Origin: Burkholderiaceae bacterium
GTDB lineage: Bacteria > Pseudomonadota > Gammaproteobacteria > Burkholderiales > Burkholderiaceae_C
Direction: 5' to 3'
Assembly: GCA_024235855.1 (NCBI GenBank)
Contig: JACKLN010000010.1
Location: forward strand, 62,001-126,000
Length of the DNA stretch: 64,000 nucleotides
The translations under genes were made by a program, and so were the position numbers. The notes beneath the pieces are model-generated. The model was not told where the DNA came from, made no database searches, and was given only the letters and a program-made list of their open reading frames with translations. Shown here in pieces: positions 53,544-63,239 of this stretch (the stretch's first letter is position 1; each line of letters opens with the position of its first letter).

Positions 53544-53810
53544 TCAGGCGTCGCCCGGGGCGCGTGCCACGATGGCCAGCGCGTGGATGCCCTTGGGGAT
53601 CAAGGTGCCCAGGGCATCATACACAAGCCGATGGCGGGCAATCCGTGTCTGGCCGGTAAAGGCGGGGGCGGTGATGCGCACGGTGAAATGGCGGCCCTCG
53701 CGGGCGCCGGCGTGGCCGGCATGCAGGTGGCTGTCGTCCTGCACCTCCACCGCGTCGGGTTGCAGAGTCGCGCGCAGTGCGGCCTCGATGTCCTGGGCGC
53801 TGACGCTCAT
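53544..53810 (-). CDS. BolA-family protein
   Basis: 88 residues from the ATG at 53810, which overlaps the msrB stop as ATGA. BolA fold: [28 protein letters not shown] (with the conserved HAGH) and [25 protein letters not shown], where RHRLVY is the family motif. BolA proteins bind monothiol glutaredoxins and iron-sulfur clusters, or DNA. Its coupling with msrB and a parvulin points to a stress-response group. Confidence 0.92.
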   Translation of the reverse strand: MSVSAQDIEAALRATLQPDAVEVQDDSHLHAGHAGAREGRHFTVRITAPAFTGQTRIARHRLVYDALGTLIPKGIHALAIVARAPGDA

Positions 53811-54235
53811 GTCGGTTCTGGCTTGAAGTCGATCGCCGCGGAGTTGATGCAGAAGCGTTCGCCGGTGGGCTGCGGCCCGTCGTCGAAGACATGGCCGAGG
53901 TGGCTGCCGCAGCGGTTGCAGCGCACCTCCACGCGCACCATGCCGTGGCTGGTGTCGCGCAGGCGCTCGACCACGGTGCCGTCGATGGGCTCGAAGTAGC
54001 TCGGCCAGCCGCAGCCGGCATCGAACTTGGTGCCCGAGGCGAACAGCGGCGTACCGCAGCCCACGCAGTTGTAGACGCCGCGGCCCCAGTGGTCCCAGTA
54101 CTTGCCGGTGAAGGCGCGCTCGGTGGCGGCGTGGCGGGCCACCTGGTACTGCGTCGGGTCGAGCTGGGCGCGCCATTCGGCGTCGCTCTTGCGCACCGGG
54201 TAACGGGGGTCGTCGTGGTCGTGGTCGGCGGACAT
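53807..54235 (-). CDS. msrB: Peptide methionine-R-sulfoxide reductase MsrB
   Basis: 142 residues. Two zinc CxxC pairs are seen (CVGC and CNRC). The catalytic end is [11 protein letters not shown], with Cys as the redox residue. [16 protein letters not shown] is a strong MsrB signature and holds the second Cys. It reduces methionine-R-sulfoxide in oxidised proteins, in the cytosol since no signal is present. It starts the msrB-bolA-ppi group and is divergent from livK. Confidence 0.96.
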   Translation of the reverse strand: MSADHDHDDPRYPVRKSDAEWRAQLDPTQYQVARHAATERAFTGKYWDHWGRGVYNCVGCGTPLFASGTKFDAGCGWPSYFEPIDGTVVERLRDTSHGMVRVEVRCNRCGSHLGHVFDDGPQPTGERFCINSAAIDFKPEPT

Positions 54236-54385
54236 GGCAGGCGTGGGTGGCGCACCCGCATGGGGCGAGTCCGGCAAGTGTAGGTCGCGCAGGTGACAGG
54301 GCTTCGGGGTAGTCCCTGAAACCCCAGTGGCGTCGTGTCCGCTACCGTGCGTCCCCATACATTTCGCCCCACAGGAGACATCACC

Positions 54386-55624
54386 ATGACCCTTGCCCGC
54401 CGTACCGTCGTTGCGTTGGCTGCTGCCGCAGCTGTCCTCCCCGCCGGGTTGGCGTGGGCCCAGCAGGGCGAGACCGTGAAGATCGGCTTCATCGACCCGC
54501 TGTCCGGCCCGTTCGCCAACGTCGGCCAGAACCAGCTCAAGAGCTGGCAGTTCGTGGCCGAGCACTTCAACGCCAAGAATCCGGCCGGCGTGAAGTTCGA
54601 GTTCGCGTCCTTCGACAACAAGGGCTCGCCGCAGGAAAGCCTCACCGCGCTCAAGGCCGCCATCGACCAGGGCATCCGCTATGTGGTGCAGGGCAACGGC
54701 TCCGGCGCCGCCGCGGCCATCTCCGACGCCGTCAGCAAGCACAACGCGCGGAACCCGGGCAAGGAAGTCGTCTACCTGAACTACGCCGCGGTGGACCCGG
54801 CGCTGACCAACGAGAAGTGCAGCTACTGGCACTTCCGGCTGGACGCCGACACGACGATGAAGATGGAAGCGCTGACCAGCTACATGAAGGATCAGCCGAA
54901 CATCAAGAAGGTCTACATCATCGGCCAGAACTACTCGCACGGACAGCAGGTCTCGCGCTTCTTCAAGGAGTACATGGCGCGCAAGCGGCCCGACGTGCAG
55001 ATCGTCGGCGACGACCTGCACCCGATCGGCCAGGTCAAGGACTTCGCGCCCTACGTGGCCAAGATCAAGGCGTCCGGTGCCGACGCCGTGGTCACCGGCA
55101 ACTGGGGCCAGGACCTGACGCTGCTGGTGAAGGCGGCCAAGGACGCCGGCTTGACCGCCGCGATGTACACGTACTACGCCGGCGTCAGCGGCACGCCCAC
55201 GGCGCTGGGCACCGACACCGCCGGCAAGGTGCGCGTCGTGGCCTACGGCAGCCCGAACATGGGCGGTGTCGTCAGCAAGCTGCAGGACGAGTTCAAGGCC
55301 AAGTTCAACGACGACTGGTACACCTACGCCACCTACAACGGCATCTCCATGCTGGCCCATGCCATGGCCAAGGCCAAGAGCACGGATCCGGTCAAGGTGG
55401 CCGCCGCGATGTCGGGTCTGAGCTTCCCTGGCTTCAATGGCGAGGTCACGATGCGCAAGCAGGACCACCAACTCCAGCAGGGCATGTTCATCACGTCGTG
55501 GGAGAAGATCGACGCGAAGAACAAGTACAACGTCGAGAACACCGGCATGACCTTCAAGACGGTCAAGACCATCGAGCCCTACGTGGCCAGCACGCCCACC
55601 TCCTGCCAGATGAAGCAGCCCTGA
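54386..55624 (+). CDS. livK: Branched-chain amino-acid-type ABC transporter substrate-binding protein
   Basis: 412 residues, AGGAGA upstream of the ATG. The signal peptide ends LAWAQQG (about 24-26). The mature protein has [25 protein letters not shown], the LivK-type type I binding fold, then [21 protein letters not shown] and [24 protein letters not shown]. The ligand is not certain: many members bind branched-chain amino acids, others bind aromatic acids or amides. It is first in livKHMGF; a strong terminator follows it. Confidence 0.9.
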   Translation: MTLARRTVVALAAAAAVLPAGLAWAQQGETVKIGFIDPLSGPFANVGQNQLKSWQFVAEHFNAKNPAGVKFEFASFDNKGSPQESLTALKAAIDQGIRYVVQGNGSGAAAAISDAVSKHNARNPGKEVVYLNYAAVDPALTNEKCSYWHFRLDADTTMKMEALTSYMKDQPNIKKVYIIGQNYSHGQQVSRFFKEYMARKRPDVQIVGDDLHPIGQVKDFAPYVAKIKASGADAVVTGNWGQDLTLLVKAAKDAGLTAAMYTYYAGVSGTPTALGTDTAGKVRVVAYGSPNMGGVVSKLQDEFKAKFNDDWYTYATYNGISMLAHAMAKAKSTDPVKVAAAMSGLSFPGFNGEVTMRKQDHQLQQGMFITSWEKIDAKNKYNVENTGMTFKTVKTIEPYVASTPTSCQMKQP

Positions 55625-55644
55625 CCTGGGTCTGCTGCGTGCCG

Positions 55645-55681
55645 GGCGCGGCACCTGAGCGGGTGCCGCGCCTTTTCGTTT
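55645..55681 (+). terminator. Intrinsic terminator after livK
   Basis: Eleven-base perfect stem GGCGCGGCACC/GGTGCCGCGCC around a six-base loop, followed by TTTTCGTTT. It begins 21 bases after the livK stop and lies inside the liv gene row, so most transcripts may end here, giving more binding protein than membrane subunits. Confidence 0.85.
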
Positions 55682-55722
55682 GACGCCGGCCGCCTTGACC
55701 GGCGGCTCACCCTGACCGGGCG

Positions 55723-56751
55723 ATGGACGCGACCTACTTCCTGATCTCGCTGCTCAACGGCCTGTCCGTCGGGCTGCTGCTGTTCATGCTGGCCTCGGGC
55801 CTCACGCTGATCTTCAGCATGATGGGCGTGCTGAACTTTGCGCATGCCAGCTTCTACATGCTGGGGGCCTACGTCGCCTACACGCTCAGCGGCGTGGTCG
55901 GCTTCTGGTGGGCGCTGCTGCTGGCCCCACCGCTGGTAGGCCTGCTGGGCGCGCTGTTCGAACGCCACGTGCTGCGCCGGGTGCACAAGTTCGGCCACGT
56001 GCCGGAGCTGCTGGTGACCTTCGGGTTGAGCTACATCGTGCTGGAGCTGGTGCAGCTGATCTGGGGGCGCTCGGCGGTGGACTTCCAGCAGCCGGAGTCG
56101 CTGTCCGGCCCGCTGTTCACCATCCTGTCGTCCGACAGCCAGGGCCTGAGCCTGGCCTGGGGCGCACCGCCCGAAGCCTGCCGTGCGGTGGCCGACATGA
56201 TCTGCACCCAGTTCCCGGCCTTCCGCGCCTTCGGCATGGCGGTGGCCGTGGCGATGCTGGTGGCGGTGTGGCTGCTGCTCACGCGCACCCGCGTCGGGCT
56301 GGTGATCCAGGCGGCGCTGACCCACCCGCACATGGTCGAGGCGCTGGGCCACAACGTGCCTAGAGTGTTCATGGGGGTGTTCGGCGGCGGCACGGCATTG
56401 GCGGCGCTGGCCGGGGTCATCGGCGGGGCGCTGCGCGTGACCGAGCCGTCGATGGCGCTGCAGGTGGGGGCGGTGGTGTTCGCCGTCATCGTGATCGGCG
56501 GCATGGGCTCGCTGGCGGGGGCCTTCGTGGCGTCGATCGGCCTGGGCGTGATCGAGTCGTTCGCGATCGGCAGCGACCGCTCGCTGCTGGACCTGTTCGC
56601 GTGGGCGAACATCGCCGTCACGCACGAGACCTTCGGCTACGCGATCTACAGCGTCAAGGTGTCGCAGGTGGCGGCCATCCTGCCCTACCTGCTGCTGGTG
56701 CTGATCCTGATCTTCCGGCCCCGGGGCCTGCTGGGCACGCGGGAGGGTTGA
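55723..56751 (+). CDS. livH: Branched-chain amino-acid-type ABC transporter permease LivH
   Basis: 342 residues, about eight helices. It begins [48 protein letters not shown], the classic LivH start, and later has [21 protein letters not shown], the ATPase-contact region. An extra segment of about 50 residues (about 115-165, with [15 protein letters not shown]) lengthens one periplasmic loop compared with E. coli LivH. It forms the channel with LivM. Confidence 0.93.
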   Translation: MDATYFLISLLNGLSVGLLLFMLASGLTLIFSMMGVLNFAHASFYMLGAYVAYTLSGVVGFWWALLLAPPLVGLLGALFERHVLRRVHKFGHVPELLVTFGLSYIVLELVQLIWGRSAVDFQQPESLSGPLFTILSSDSQGLSLAWGAPPEACRAVADMICTQFPAFRAFGMAVAVAMLVAVWLLLTRTRVGLVIQAALTHPHMVEALGHNVPRVFMGVFGGGTALAALAGVIGGALRVTEPSMALQVGAVVFAVIVIGGMGSLAGAFVASIGLGVIESFAIGSDRSLLDLFAWANIAVTHETFGYAIYSVKVSQVAAILPYLLLVLILIFRPRGLLGTREG

Positions 56752-56752
56752 C

Positions 56753-58015
56753 ATGAAGCGCCCCTGGATCCTCTGGGCGGTCTACGCCGCCGTGCTGGTG
56801 ATCGCGCCGATGGTGTGGTCCAGCAGCCTGGCGCTGACCATGCTCACGCAGATGGGCATCGCCATCATCGCCTGCCTGGCCTACAACGTGCTGCTGGGGC
56901 AGGGCGGCATGCTGAGCTTCGGCCATGCGGTGTATTCGGGCCTGGGTTCGTACTTCGCCATCCACACGCTCAACATGATCGGCGACGGCGCGCTGGCGCT
57001 GCCGGTGAGCCTGGTGCCGCTGGTGGGCGGCCTGTTCGGCCTGCTGATGGCCGCGCTGCTGGGCTACGTGACGACCAAGAAGGCGGGCACGCCCTTCGCG
57101 ATGATCACGCTGGGCATCGGCGAACTCGTCTGGGCCATGTCGCTGATGTTCCCGGGCTTCTTCGGCGGCGAAGGGGGCATCACCGGTGACCGCACGTCCG
57201 GCGAAGCCTTCTTCGGCATCACCTACGGCCCGGCGAACCAGCTCTACTACCTGATTGCCGTGTACTGCTTCGTCAGCACCGCCGCGCTCTACGCCTTCAC
57301 GCGCACGCCGCTGGGCCGCATGCTCAATGCCGTGCGCGACAACCCGGAGCGCGTGGAGTTCATCGGCTACCGCACGCAGGTGGTGCGCTACCTGGCCTTC
57401 ATGGTCAGCGGCTTCTTCATGGGCATCGCCGGCGGCCTGGGCACGCTGACCTTCGAGATCGTCACCGCGGAAGTGGTGGGTGCGGCGCGCTCCGGCGCCT
57501 ACCTGCTGTTCACCTTCCTGGGCGGCGCCGGTTTCTTCTTCGGCCCGATCATCGGCGCGGTGCTGATGGTGCTGGCGCTGGTGCTGCTGTCGGAGCTCAC
57601 GCAGGCCTGGCTGCTCTACCTGGGCCTGCTGTTCCTGTTCATGGTGATGTACGCGCCGGGCGGTATCGCCAGCCTGATCATGATGAACCTGCGCATGCAC
57701 GCCTTCGGCAAGCTCAAGGCATTGACGGGCCTGTACGCCGCGCTGGCGGTGACCGGCTTCCTGATCCTGGCCGGGGCTGGGGCGATGATCGAGATGGTCT
57801 ACCACGGCCAGCTCAACCAGGCCCTGGGGCCGGAGATGACGTTCATGGGGGTGCCGCTGAACATCGAAGGCACGGGGTCGTGGGTCGGCGCCGGCGCCGT
57901 GCTTGTGGTCGGCGTGGTGCTGTTCGAGATCGTTCGCCGACGCTTTGCCGTGCGCTGGGGGCAGGCGCAGACCGAGATCGAGGCGGCGCTGCGCGCCCGG
58001 GAGCAGGGCCGATGA
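56753..58015 (+). CDS. livM: Branched-chain amino-acid-type ABC transporter permease LivM
   Basis: 420 residues, about ten helices. LivM signs are LAYNVLLGQGGMLSFGHAVYSGLGSY and YRTQVVRYLAFMVSGFFMGIAGGL. The C-terminal about 100 residues form an added region with one or two more helices (ALTGLYAALAVTGFLILAGAGAMI and VGAGAVLVVGVVLFEIV) beyond the usual end. The gene follows livH by one base and overlaps livG by four. Confidence 0.92.
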   Translation: MKRPWILWAVYAAVLVIAPMVWSSSLALTMLTQMGIAIIACLAYNVLLGQGGMLSFGHAVYSGLGSYFAIHTLNMIGDGALALPVSLVPLVGGLFGLLMAALLGYVTTKKAGTPFAMITLGIGELVWAMSLMFPGFFGGEGGITGDRTSGEAFFGITYGPANQLYYLIAVYCFVSTAALYAFTRTPLGRMLNAVRDNPERVEFIGYRTQVVRYLAFMVSGFFMGIAGGLGTLTFEIVTAEVVGAARSGAYLLFTFLGGAGFFFGPIIGAVLMVLALVLLSELTQAWLLYLGLLFLFMVMYAPGGIASLIMMNLRMHAFGKLKALTGLYAALAVTGFLILAGAGAMIEMVYHGQLNQALGPEMTFMGVPLNIEGTGSWVGAGAVLVVGVVLFEIVRRRFAVRWGQAQTEIEAALRAREQGR

Positions 58016-58785
58016 GCACACCCGCACTCGAACTGCGCGACCTGCGCAAGAGCTTCGGCCGCACCGAGATCATCCGCGGCGTCAGCATGGCCGTGAACCC
58101 GGGCGAGAACGTGGCCATCATCGGCCCCAACGGCGCCGGCAAGAGCACGCTGTTCAACCTGATCAGCGGCCGCTTCGCGCCGACCAGCGGCGAGGTGCTG
58201 CTGCACGGCCAGCGCATCGAGGGGCTGCCGCCGTACGAGGTCAACCGCCGCGGCCTTGCGCGCAGCTTCCAGGTCAGCAACCTGTTCACGCGCCTGTCCG
58301 TGTTCGAGAACCTGCGCTGCGCCGTGCTCTGGAGCCTGGGCTACCGCTACGCGTTCTGGCGCTTCCTCAGCCGCGCCAAGGATGCCAACGACCGTGCCGA
58401 GGAGATCATGCGCATGATCCACCTGGAGAACCGGCGCGACGTGGCGGCGATGAACCTCACCTACGCCGAGCAGCGTGCGCTGGAGATCGGCATCACCATC
58501 GCCGGCGGCGCCGACGTGGTGCTGCTCGACGAGCCCACCGCCGGCATGAGCCGAAGCGAGACCTCGCACTTCATCGACCTGATGCTCGAGGTCACCACCG
58601 GCAAGACGCTGCTGACGGTGGAGCACGACATGGGCGTGGTCTTCAACGTGGCCGACCGCATCGCGGTGGTGGTCTACGGCGAGGTGATCGCCTTCGACAC
58701 GCCGGAGAAGGTGCGCGCCGACCCGAAGGTGCAGGAGGCCTACCTGGGCTCCGTGCTGGCCGAACACGCCGCGGGAGGACACTGA
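58012..58785 (+). CDS. livG: Branched-chain amino-acid-type ABC transporter ATPase LivG
   Basis: 257 residues. Walker A is GPNGAGKSTLFNLISG, Walker B VVLLDEPTAGMS, switch LTVEHDM. The signature position reads LTYAEQRALEIG instead of LSGGQ, a stronger departure than the LSYGEQ seen in many LivG proteins. The RSFQVSNLFTRLSVFENLRCAV segment is LivG-like. It starts four bases inside livM. Confidence 0.92.
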   Translation: MSTPALELRDLRKSFGRTEIIRGVSMAVNPGENVAIIGPNGAGKSTLFNLISGRFAPTSGEVLLHGQRIEGLPPYEVNRRGLARSFQVSNLFTRLSVFENLRCAVLWSLGYRYAFWRFLSRAKDANDRAEEIMRMIHLENRRDVAAMNLTYAEQRALEIGITIAGGADVVLLDEPTAGMSRSETSHFIDLMLEVTTGKTLLTVEHDMGVVFNVADRIAVVVYGEVIAFDTPEKVRADPKVQEAYLGSVLAEHAAGGH

Positions 58786-58786
58786 G

Positions 58787-59482
58787 ATGCTGCAGCTGCA
58801 AGGCGTGCACGCCTACTACGGCAAGAGCCACGTGCTGCATGGCGTCAGCTTCGAGGTTGGTGCCGGCGAGATCGTCAGCCTGCTTGGGCGCAATGGCTCC
58901 GGCCGCTCCACCACGGTCAAGGCCATCATGGGCCTGGTCGACGGCGAAGGCACGATCCGCTGGCGCGGCCAGGACATCCTGGGCCGCACGCCATTCGAGA
59001 TCGCGCGGCAGGGCGTGGGCTACGTGCCGGAGAACCGCGACATCTTTCCCGACCTGACGGTGCACCAGAACCTGATGATGGGCGAGCAGCGGGCCAAGAA
59101 GTCACCGCGCTGGAGCTTCGACGACATGTACCGGTTGTTCCCGCGGCTGAAGGAGCGCCAGCACACCGCCGCCGGCGTGCTCAGCGGCGGCGAGCAGCAG
59201 ATGCTGACCCTGTGCCGCACGCTGATGGGCGACCCGGACCTGATCATGATTGACGAGCCCACCGAAGGTCTGGCGCCGAAGATCGTGGAACTGGTGGCCG
59301 AGTACCTGAACGAACTGCGTCGGCGTGGCATCTCGGTTCTGCTGGTGGAGCAGAAACTCACCATCGCGCTGCAGGTGGCCGACCGCTGCCTGGTCATGGG
59401 CCATGGCGAGATCGTCTTCGAGGGCACGCCGGATGCGTTGCGCGCCTCGGCGGAGGTGCGCAAGGAGTGGCTGGAGGTGTAG
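58787..59482 (+). CDS. livF: Branched-chain amino-acid-type ABC transporter ATPase LivF, Walker A Lys replaced by Arg
   Basis: 231 residues. The P-loop reads GRNGSGRSTT: Arg40 (codon CGC at 58904-58906) stands where the nucleotide-binding lysine is expected. The rest is intact: LSGGEQQMLTLCRTLM, LIMIDEPTEGLAP, VLLVEQKL. In LivF the switch His is often replaced (here VEQK), as in the family. With LivG it forms the ATPase pair. The Arg change may be a group trait or may weaken one site. Confidence 0.92.
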   Translation: MLQLQGVHAYYGKSHVLHGVSFEVGAGEIVSLLGRNGSGRSTTVKAIMGLVDGEGTIRWRGQDILGRTPFEIARQGVGYVPENRDIFPDLTVHQNLMMGEQRAKKSPRWSFDDMYRLFPRLKERQHTAAGVLSGGEQQMLTLCRTLMGDPDLIMIDEPTEGLAPKIVELVAEYLNELRRRGISVLLVEQKLTIALQVADRCLVMGHGEIVFEGTPDALRASAEVRKEWLEV

Positions 59483-59540
59483 CCTCCGGCGCTCATGGGC
59501 CGCCTTCTACGGCGCCATGGATCAGGGTTTGTCCGGGGCT

Positions 59541-59571
59541 GTCGCACCAGCGACAAGGTCGTTCGTGCGAC
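59541..59571. repeat. Nested inverted repeat after livF
   Basis: GTCGCAC, three bases, CGAC, three, GTCG, three, GTGCGAC: two nested perfect stems of seven and four bases. It is 58 bases after the livF stop and before the fadB operator. It is probably a terminator without T run or a regulator site. Confidence 0.45.
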
Positions 59572-59584
59572 GGTCCCTAGAATC

Positions 59585-59596
59585 GAACGATCGTTC
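59585..59596. promoter_or_regulatory. Palindromic operator upstream of fadB-type gene
   Basis: GAACGATCGTTC, a perfect 12-base palindrome, 34 bases before the start codon and just upstream of an A/T-rich TATTTTTAG stretch. Size and symmetry match TetR-family operators, which control many fatty-acid oxidation genes. No TetR gene is in the window. Confidence 0.55.
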
Positions 59597-59630
59597 TATT
59601 TTTAGCCTTCCATCCCGCTGAGGAGACGCG

Positions 59631-61739
59631 ATGAGCGCCAGCTACGAAGTGCGCGACGGCGTGGCCGTCATCACGCTGAACAACCCGCCGGTCAACGGCC
59701 TGGGCTACGAGACCCGGCGCGGCATCGCCGACGGCGTCGACCGTGCCCTGGCCGACCCGGCCGTCAAGGCCGTGGTGCTCACCGGTGCCGGCCGCGCCTT
59801 CTCTGGCGGCGCCGACATCCGCGAATTCGGCAGCCCCAAGGCGATCCAGGAGCCCAACCTGCTGTCGCTGCTCAAGCAGATGGACAACGCCACCAAGCCG
59901 GTGGTGGCCGCGGTGCACGGCACGGTGATGGGTGGCGGCCTGGAGCTGGCGCTGTCCTGCCATTACCGCGTGGCCGCGCCGGGCACCAACGTGGCACTGC
60001 CCGAAGTGAAGATCGGCCTCGTGCCGGGCGCCGGCGGCACGCAGCGCCTGCCGCGCGTGGTGGGCGTGGAGACCGCGCTGAACATGATCGTCAAGGGCGA
60101 CCCGGTCAAGAGCGAGGTGCTCGCCGGCCTGCCCGGACAGCAGCTGTTCCAGAAGATCGTCGACGGCGATCTGCTGGCCGGGGCCATCGCCTTCGCGCAG
60201 GAGATCGCCGATGCGCGGCCGCTGCCGCGCGTGCGTGACCTGCCGCTGACGCACCCGAACGCCGACGCCTTCTTCCAGTTCGCGCGCAACACCGTCAAGG
60301 CCATGGCACCGCAGTTCCCGGCGCCGACGCGTTGCGTGGACTGCGTGGAGCAGGCCGTCGCCAACGCCCGCAGCGGCAGCTTCGACGCCGGCATGACCTA
60401 CGAGCGCGAAGCCTTCATGGCGCTGATGATGACGCCGGAATGCAAGGCGCTGCGCCACGCCTTCTTCGCCGAGCGCGCCGCCAGCAAGATCCCCGACGTG
60501 GCCGACGACACGCCGGTGCGCGCCATCAAGACCGTGGGCGTCATCGGTGCCGGCACCATGGGCGGCGGCATCACGATGAACTTCCTGAACGCCGGCATCC
60601 CGGTGACCATCCTCGAGATGAAGCAGGAGGCGCTGGACCGCGGCATTGCCACCATCCGCAAGAACTACGAGTCGCAGGTCAAGAAGGGCAAGCTCAAGCA
60701 GGACAAGTACGAGCAGCGCATGGCGCTGCTGTCCACCACGCTGGACTATGCCGGCCTGAAGGACGCCGACCTGATCATCGAGGCCGTGTTCGAGGAGATG
60801 GGCGTCAAGGAAAAGGTCTTCCGCACGCTCGACGAGGTGGCCAAGCCCGGTGCCATCCTGGCCAGCAACACCAGCACGCTGGACGTGAACCAGATCGCCT
60901 CGTTCACGAAGCGGCCGCAGGACGTGGTCGGCATGCACTTCTTCAGCCCGGCCAACGTGATGAAGCTGCTGGAGGTGGTGCGCGGCGAGAAGACCGCCAA
61001 GGACGTGCTGGCCACGGTGATGGGCATCGCCAAGGTGATCCGCAAGACGGCGGTGGTCTCGGGCGTCTGCGACGGCTTCATCGGCAACCGGATGATCGAG
61101 CAGTACAGCCGCCAGGCCGGCTTCCTGCTGGAGGAAGGCTGCACGCCGGAGCAGGTGGACAAGGCGATCGAGAAGTTCGGCTTCGCGATGGGCCCGTTCC
61201 GCATGGGCGACCTGGCGGGCAACGACATCGGCTGGGCGATCCGCAAGCGCCGCTACGTCGAGAAGCCGAACATGCGCTACAGCAAGACGGCCGACCTGCT
61301 GTGCGAGATGGGCCGCTATGGCCAGAAGACCGGCGCCGGCTGGTACGACTACGCGCCCGGCCAGCGCAAGCCGATCCCGAGCAAGGTGGTGGTCGAGATG
61401 ATCGAGCAGCACCGCAAGGACCTGGGCATCACCCCGCGCAAGATCGGCGCCGACGAGATCGTGCACCGGCTGGTGTTCTCGCTCGTCAACGAGGCGGCCA
61501 AGATCCTGGAAGAGGGCATCGCCAGCAAGGCCAGCGACATCGACATGGTGTACCTCACGGGCTACGGCTTCCCGCTGTTCCGCGGCGGCCCGATGTGCTA
61601 CGCCGACACGGTGGGCCTGTTCAACGTCGTGCAGCAGATGAAGCGCTTTGCGCAGAACCCGCACGACGACGCCAGCTTCTGGCAGCCGGCGCCGCTGCTG
61701 GCGAAGCTGGCGGCCGAGGGCAAGAGCTTCAACCCCTGA
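59631..61739 (+). CDS. fadB: Multifunctional enoyl-CoA hydratase/3-hydroxyacyl-CoA dehydrogenase (FadB/FadJ type)
   Basis: 702 residues. The N-terminal crotonase domain (about 1-190) has [29 protein letters not shown] and [17 protein letters not shown] with the catalytic Glu region. The dehydrogenase part begins near 298 with [19 protein letters not shown], the NAD site, and contains [28 protein letters not shown] and [21 protein letters not shown]. It performs the second and third steps of beta-oxidation. A thiolase gene two genes downstream completes the cycle. Confidence 0.94.
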   Translation: MSASYEVRDGVAVITLNNPPVNGLGYETRRGIADGVDRALADPAVKAVVLTGAGRAFSGGADIREFGSPKAIQEPNLLSLLKQMDNATKPVVAAVHGTVMGGGLELALSCHYRVAAPGTNVALPEVKIGLVPGAGGTQRLPRVVGVETALNMIVKGDPVKSEVLAGLPGQQLFQKIVDGDLLAGAIAFAQEIADARPLPRVRDLPLTHPNADAFFQFARNTVKAMAPQFPAPTRCVDCVEQAVANARSGSFDAGMTYEREAFMALMMTPECKALRHAFFAERAASKIPDVADDTPVRAIKTVGVIGAGTMGGGITMNFLNAGIPVTILEMKQEALDRGIATIRKNYESQVKKGKLKQDKYEQRMALLSTTLDYAGLKDADLIIEAVFEEMGVKEKVFRTLDEVAKPGAILASNTSTLDVNQIASFTKRPQDVVGMHFFSPANVMKLLEVVRGEKTAKDVLATVMGIAKVIRKTAVVSGVCDGFIGNRMIEQYSRQAGFLLEEGCTPEQVDKAIEKFGFAMGPFRMGDLAGNDIGWAIRKRRYVEKPNMRYSKTADLLCEMGRYGQKTGAGWYDYAPGQRKPIPSKVVVEMIEQHRKDLGITPRKIGADEIVHRLVFSLVNEAAKILEEGIASKASDIDMVYLTGYGFPLFRGGPMCYADTVGLFNVVQQMKRFAQNPHDDASFWQPAPLLAKLAAEGKSFNP

Positions 61740-61756
61740 GCTGAACGGCGCATTCC

Positions 61757-63226
61757 GTGATCCGCAAGGCGCTGATCGCGCTGCTGGTGCTGCTGGGCGG
61801 CCTGGGCCTGGTGCTGGCCGTCGGCACACTGAGCAAGGCGTCGCGGCAGGTGACGGTGCCGCCGCTGACGCCGCTGGCCGTGGATGGCGCCGCGGCGGCG
61901 GCGTCGCTGTCGGCCGCGGTGCAGGCGCGCACGGTCAGCGGCCTGCTGGACCCCGCCGGTACGGCCGAGGCGTTCGATGCGCTGCAGGCGCACCTGCAGG
62001 CGACCTACCCGCGCTTCCATGCGGTGGCGCAGCGCGAGATCGTCGGTGGTCACAGCCTGCTCTTCACCTGGCCGGGCAGCGATAGCAAGGCCCCCGCCGT
62101 GGTACTGATGGCCCACCAGGACGTCGCGCCCGTGGCGCCGGGCACCGAAGGCTTGTGGCAACAGCCACCGTTCAGCGGTGCGGTGAAGGACGGCTTCGTC
62201 TGGGGCCGCGGCGCCTGGGACGACAAGGGCAACCTGATCGCGCAGTTGGAAGCCCTGGAACAGCTGGCCGCGGCCGGTTTCCAGCCGCGGCGCACGGTGC
62301 TGCTGGTGGCCGGCCACGACGAGGAGGTCGGTGGCCTGCGCGGCGCGAAACCTATCGTCGAACTGCTGAAGCAGCGCGGCGTGAAGGTGGACTTCGTCAT
62401 CGACGAGGGCCTGCTGATCGCCGACGGCATGCTGCCCGGCCTGCAGCCGCCGGCGGCGCTGGTGGGCGTGGCCGAGAAGGGCTTCGTGTCGATCAAGCTC
62501 TCCGTGACGGGCATCCCCGGGCATTCGTCGATGCCCCCCGCGGCCGGCCAGCAGGCCATCGCCGTGCTGTCCGCGGCACTGGCCAAGGTCGACGCAAGCC
62601 CCATGCCTGGCGGCATCACCGGGGTGGCCGAGCAGATGTTCGATGCCGTGGCACCCGAGATGCACGGCTTCAACCGCGTCGCGCTGTCCAACCTCTGGCT
62701 CACGGGACCGCTGGTGGAGCGCATGCTGTCCAAGGGCCCGAGCACCAATGCGCTGATGCGCACGACCACTGCGCTGACGATCGTCTCCGGCGGCAACAAG
62801 GAGAACGTGATCCCGGGCCGTGCCGATGCCATCGTCAACTTCCGCCTGCTGCCCGGCGACACGCCCGACACCGTGCTGGCCCACCTGAAGCAGGTGATTG
62901 GCGACGAGCGCGTGCAGATGGCCGTCAGCGGCGAACCGTCGCTGCCGTCCAAGGTGTCGAGCACGGACTCCGACGGCTACCGGCTGATCGAGCGCACGCT
63001 GCGAGAGGTCTTCCCCGAGGCCATCGTCGCCCCCGGCCTGATGGTCGGCGGCACCGATGCCCGCCACTTCGACGGCTATGCCGGCCAGGTGTTCCGCTTC
63101 TCGCCGGTGCGCGCCAAGCCGGCGGACCTGTCCCGTTTCCATGGCACCGACGAGCGTCTGTCGATCGACAACCTCGTCGAGATGATCCGCTTCTACCACC
63201 GCCTGGTCGACCAGGCGGCCCGCTGA
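61757..63226 (+). CDS. M20-family peptidase (carboxypeptidase/PM20D1-like), membrane-anchored
   Basis: 489 residues from a GTG. An N-terminal helix (about 4-25, ALIALLVLLGGLGLVLAVGTL) is a signal or anchor. Metal and catalytic residues are seen: VVLMAHQDVAPV (His), WGRGAWDDKGN (bridging Asp), AGHDEEVGG (catalytic Glu pair) and GGTDARHF (C-terminal His). A lid domain lies between (about 240-370). PM20D1-like enzymes cleave or form N-acyl amino acids, which would suit a fatty-acid operon, but the substrate is inferred only. Confidence 0.85.
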   Translation: MIRKALIALLVLLGGLGLVLAVGTLSKASRQVTVPPLTPLAVDGAAAAASLSAAVQARTVSGLLDPAGTAEAFDALQAHLQATYPRFHAVAQREIVGGHSLLFTWPGSDSKAPAVVLMAHQDVAPVAPGTEGLWQQPPFSGAVKDGFVWGRGAWDDKGNLIAQLEALEQLAAAGFQPRRTVLLVAGHDEEVGGLRGAKPIVELLKQRGVKVDFVIDEGLLIADGMLPGLQPPAALVGVAEKGFVSIKLSVTGIPGHSSMPPAAGQQAIAVLSAALAKVDASPMPGGITGVAEQMFDAVAPEMHGFNRVALSNLWLTGPLVERMLSKGPSTNALMRTTTALTIVSGGNKENVIPGRADAIVNFRLLPGDTPDTVLAHLKQVIGDERVQMAVSGEPSLPSKVSSTDSDGYRLIERTLREVFPEAIVAPGLMVGGTDARHFDGYAGQVFRFSPVRAKPADLSRFHGTDERLSIDNLVEMIRFYHRLVDQAAR

Positions 63227-63239
63227 AGGAGTTCCCCTC

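Noticed and set aside
54306..54325. GGGGT/ACCCC inverted repeat in the msrB-livK gap
   Set aside because: Five-base arms with a ten-base loop are expected by chance in DNA of this composition.
59577..61829. 750-residue minus-strand frame opposite fadB
   Set aside because: Shadow frame with repetitive His/Leu/Arg composition; fadB on plus is complete with all motifs.
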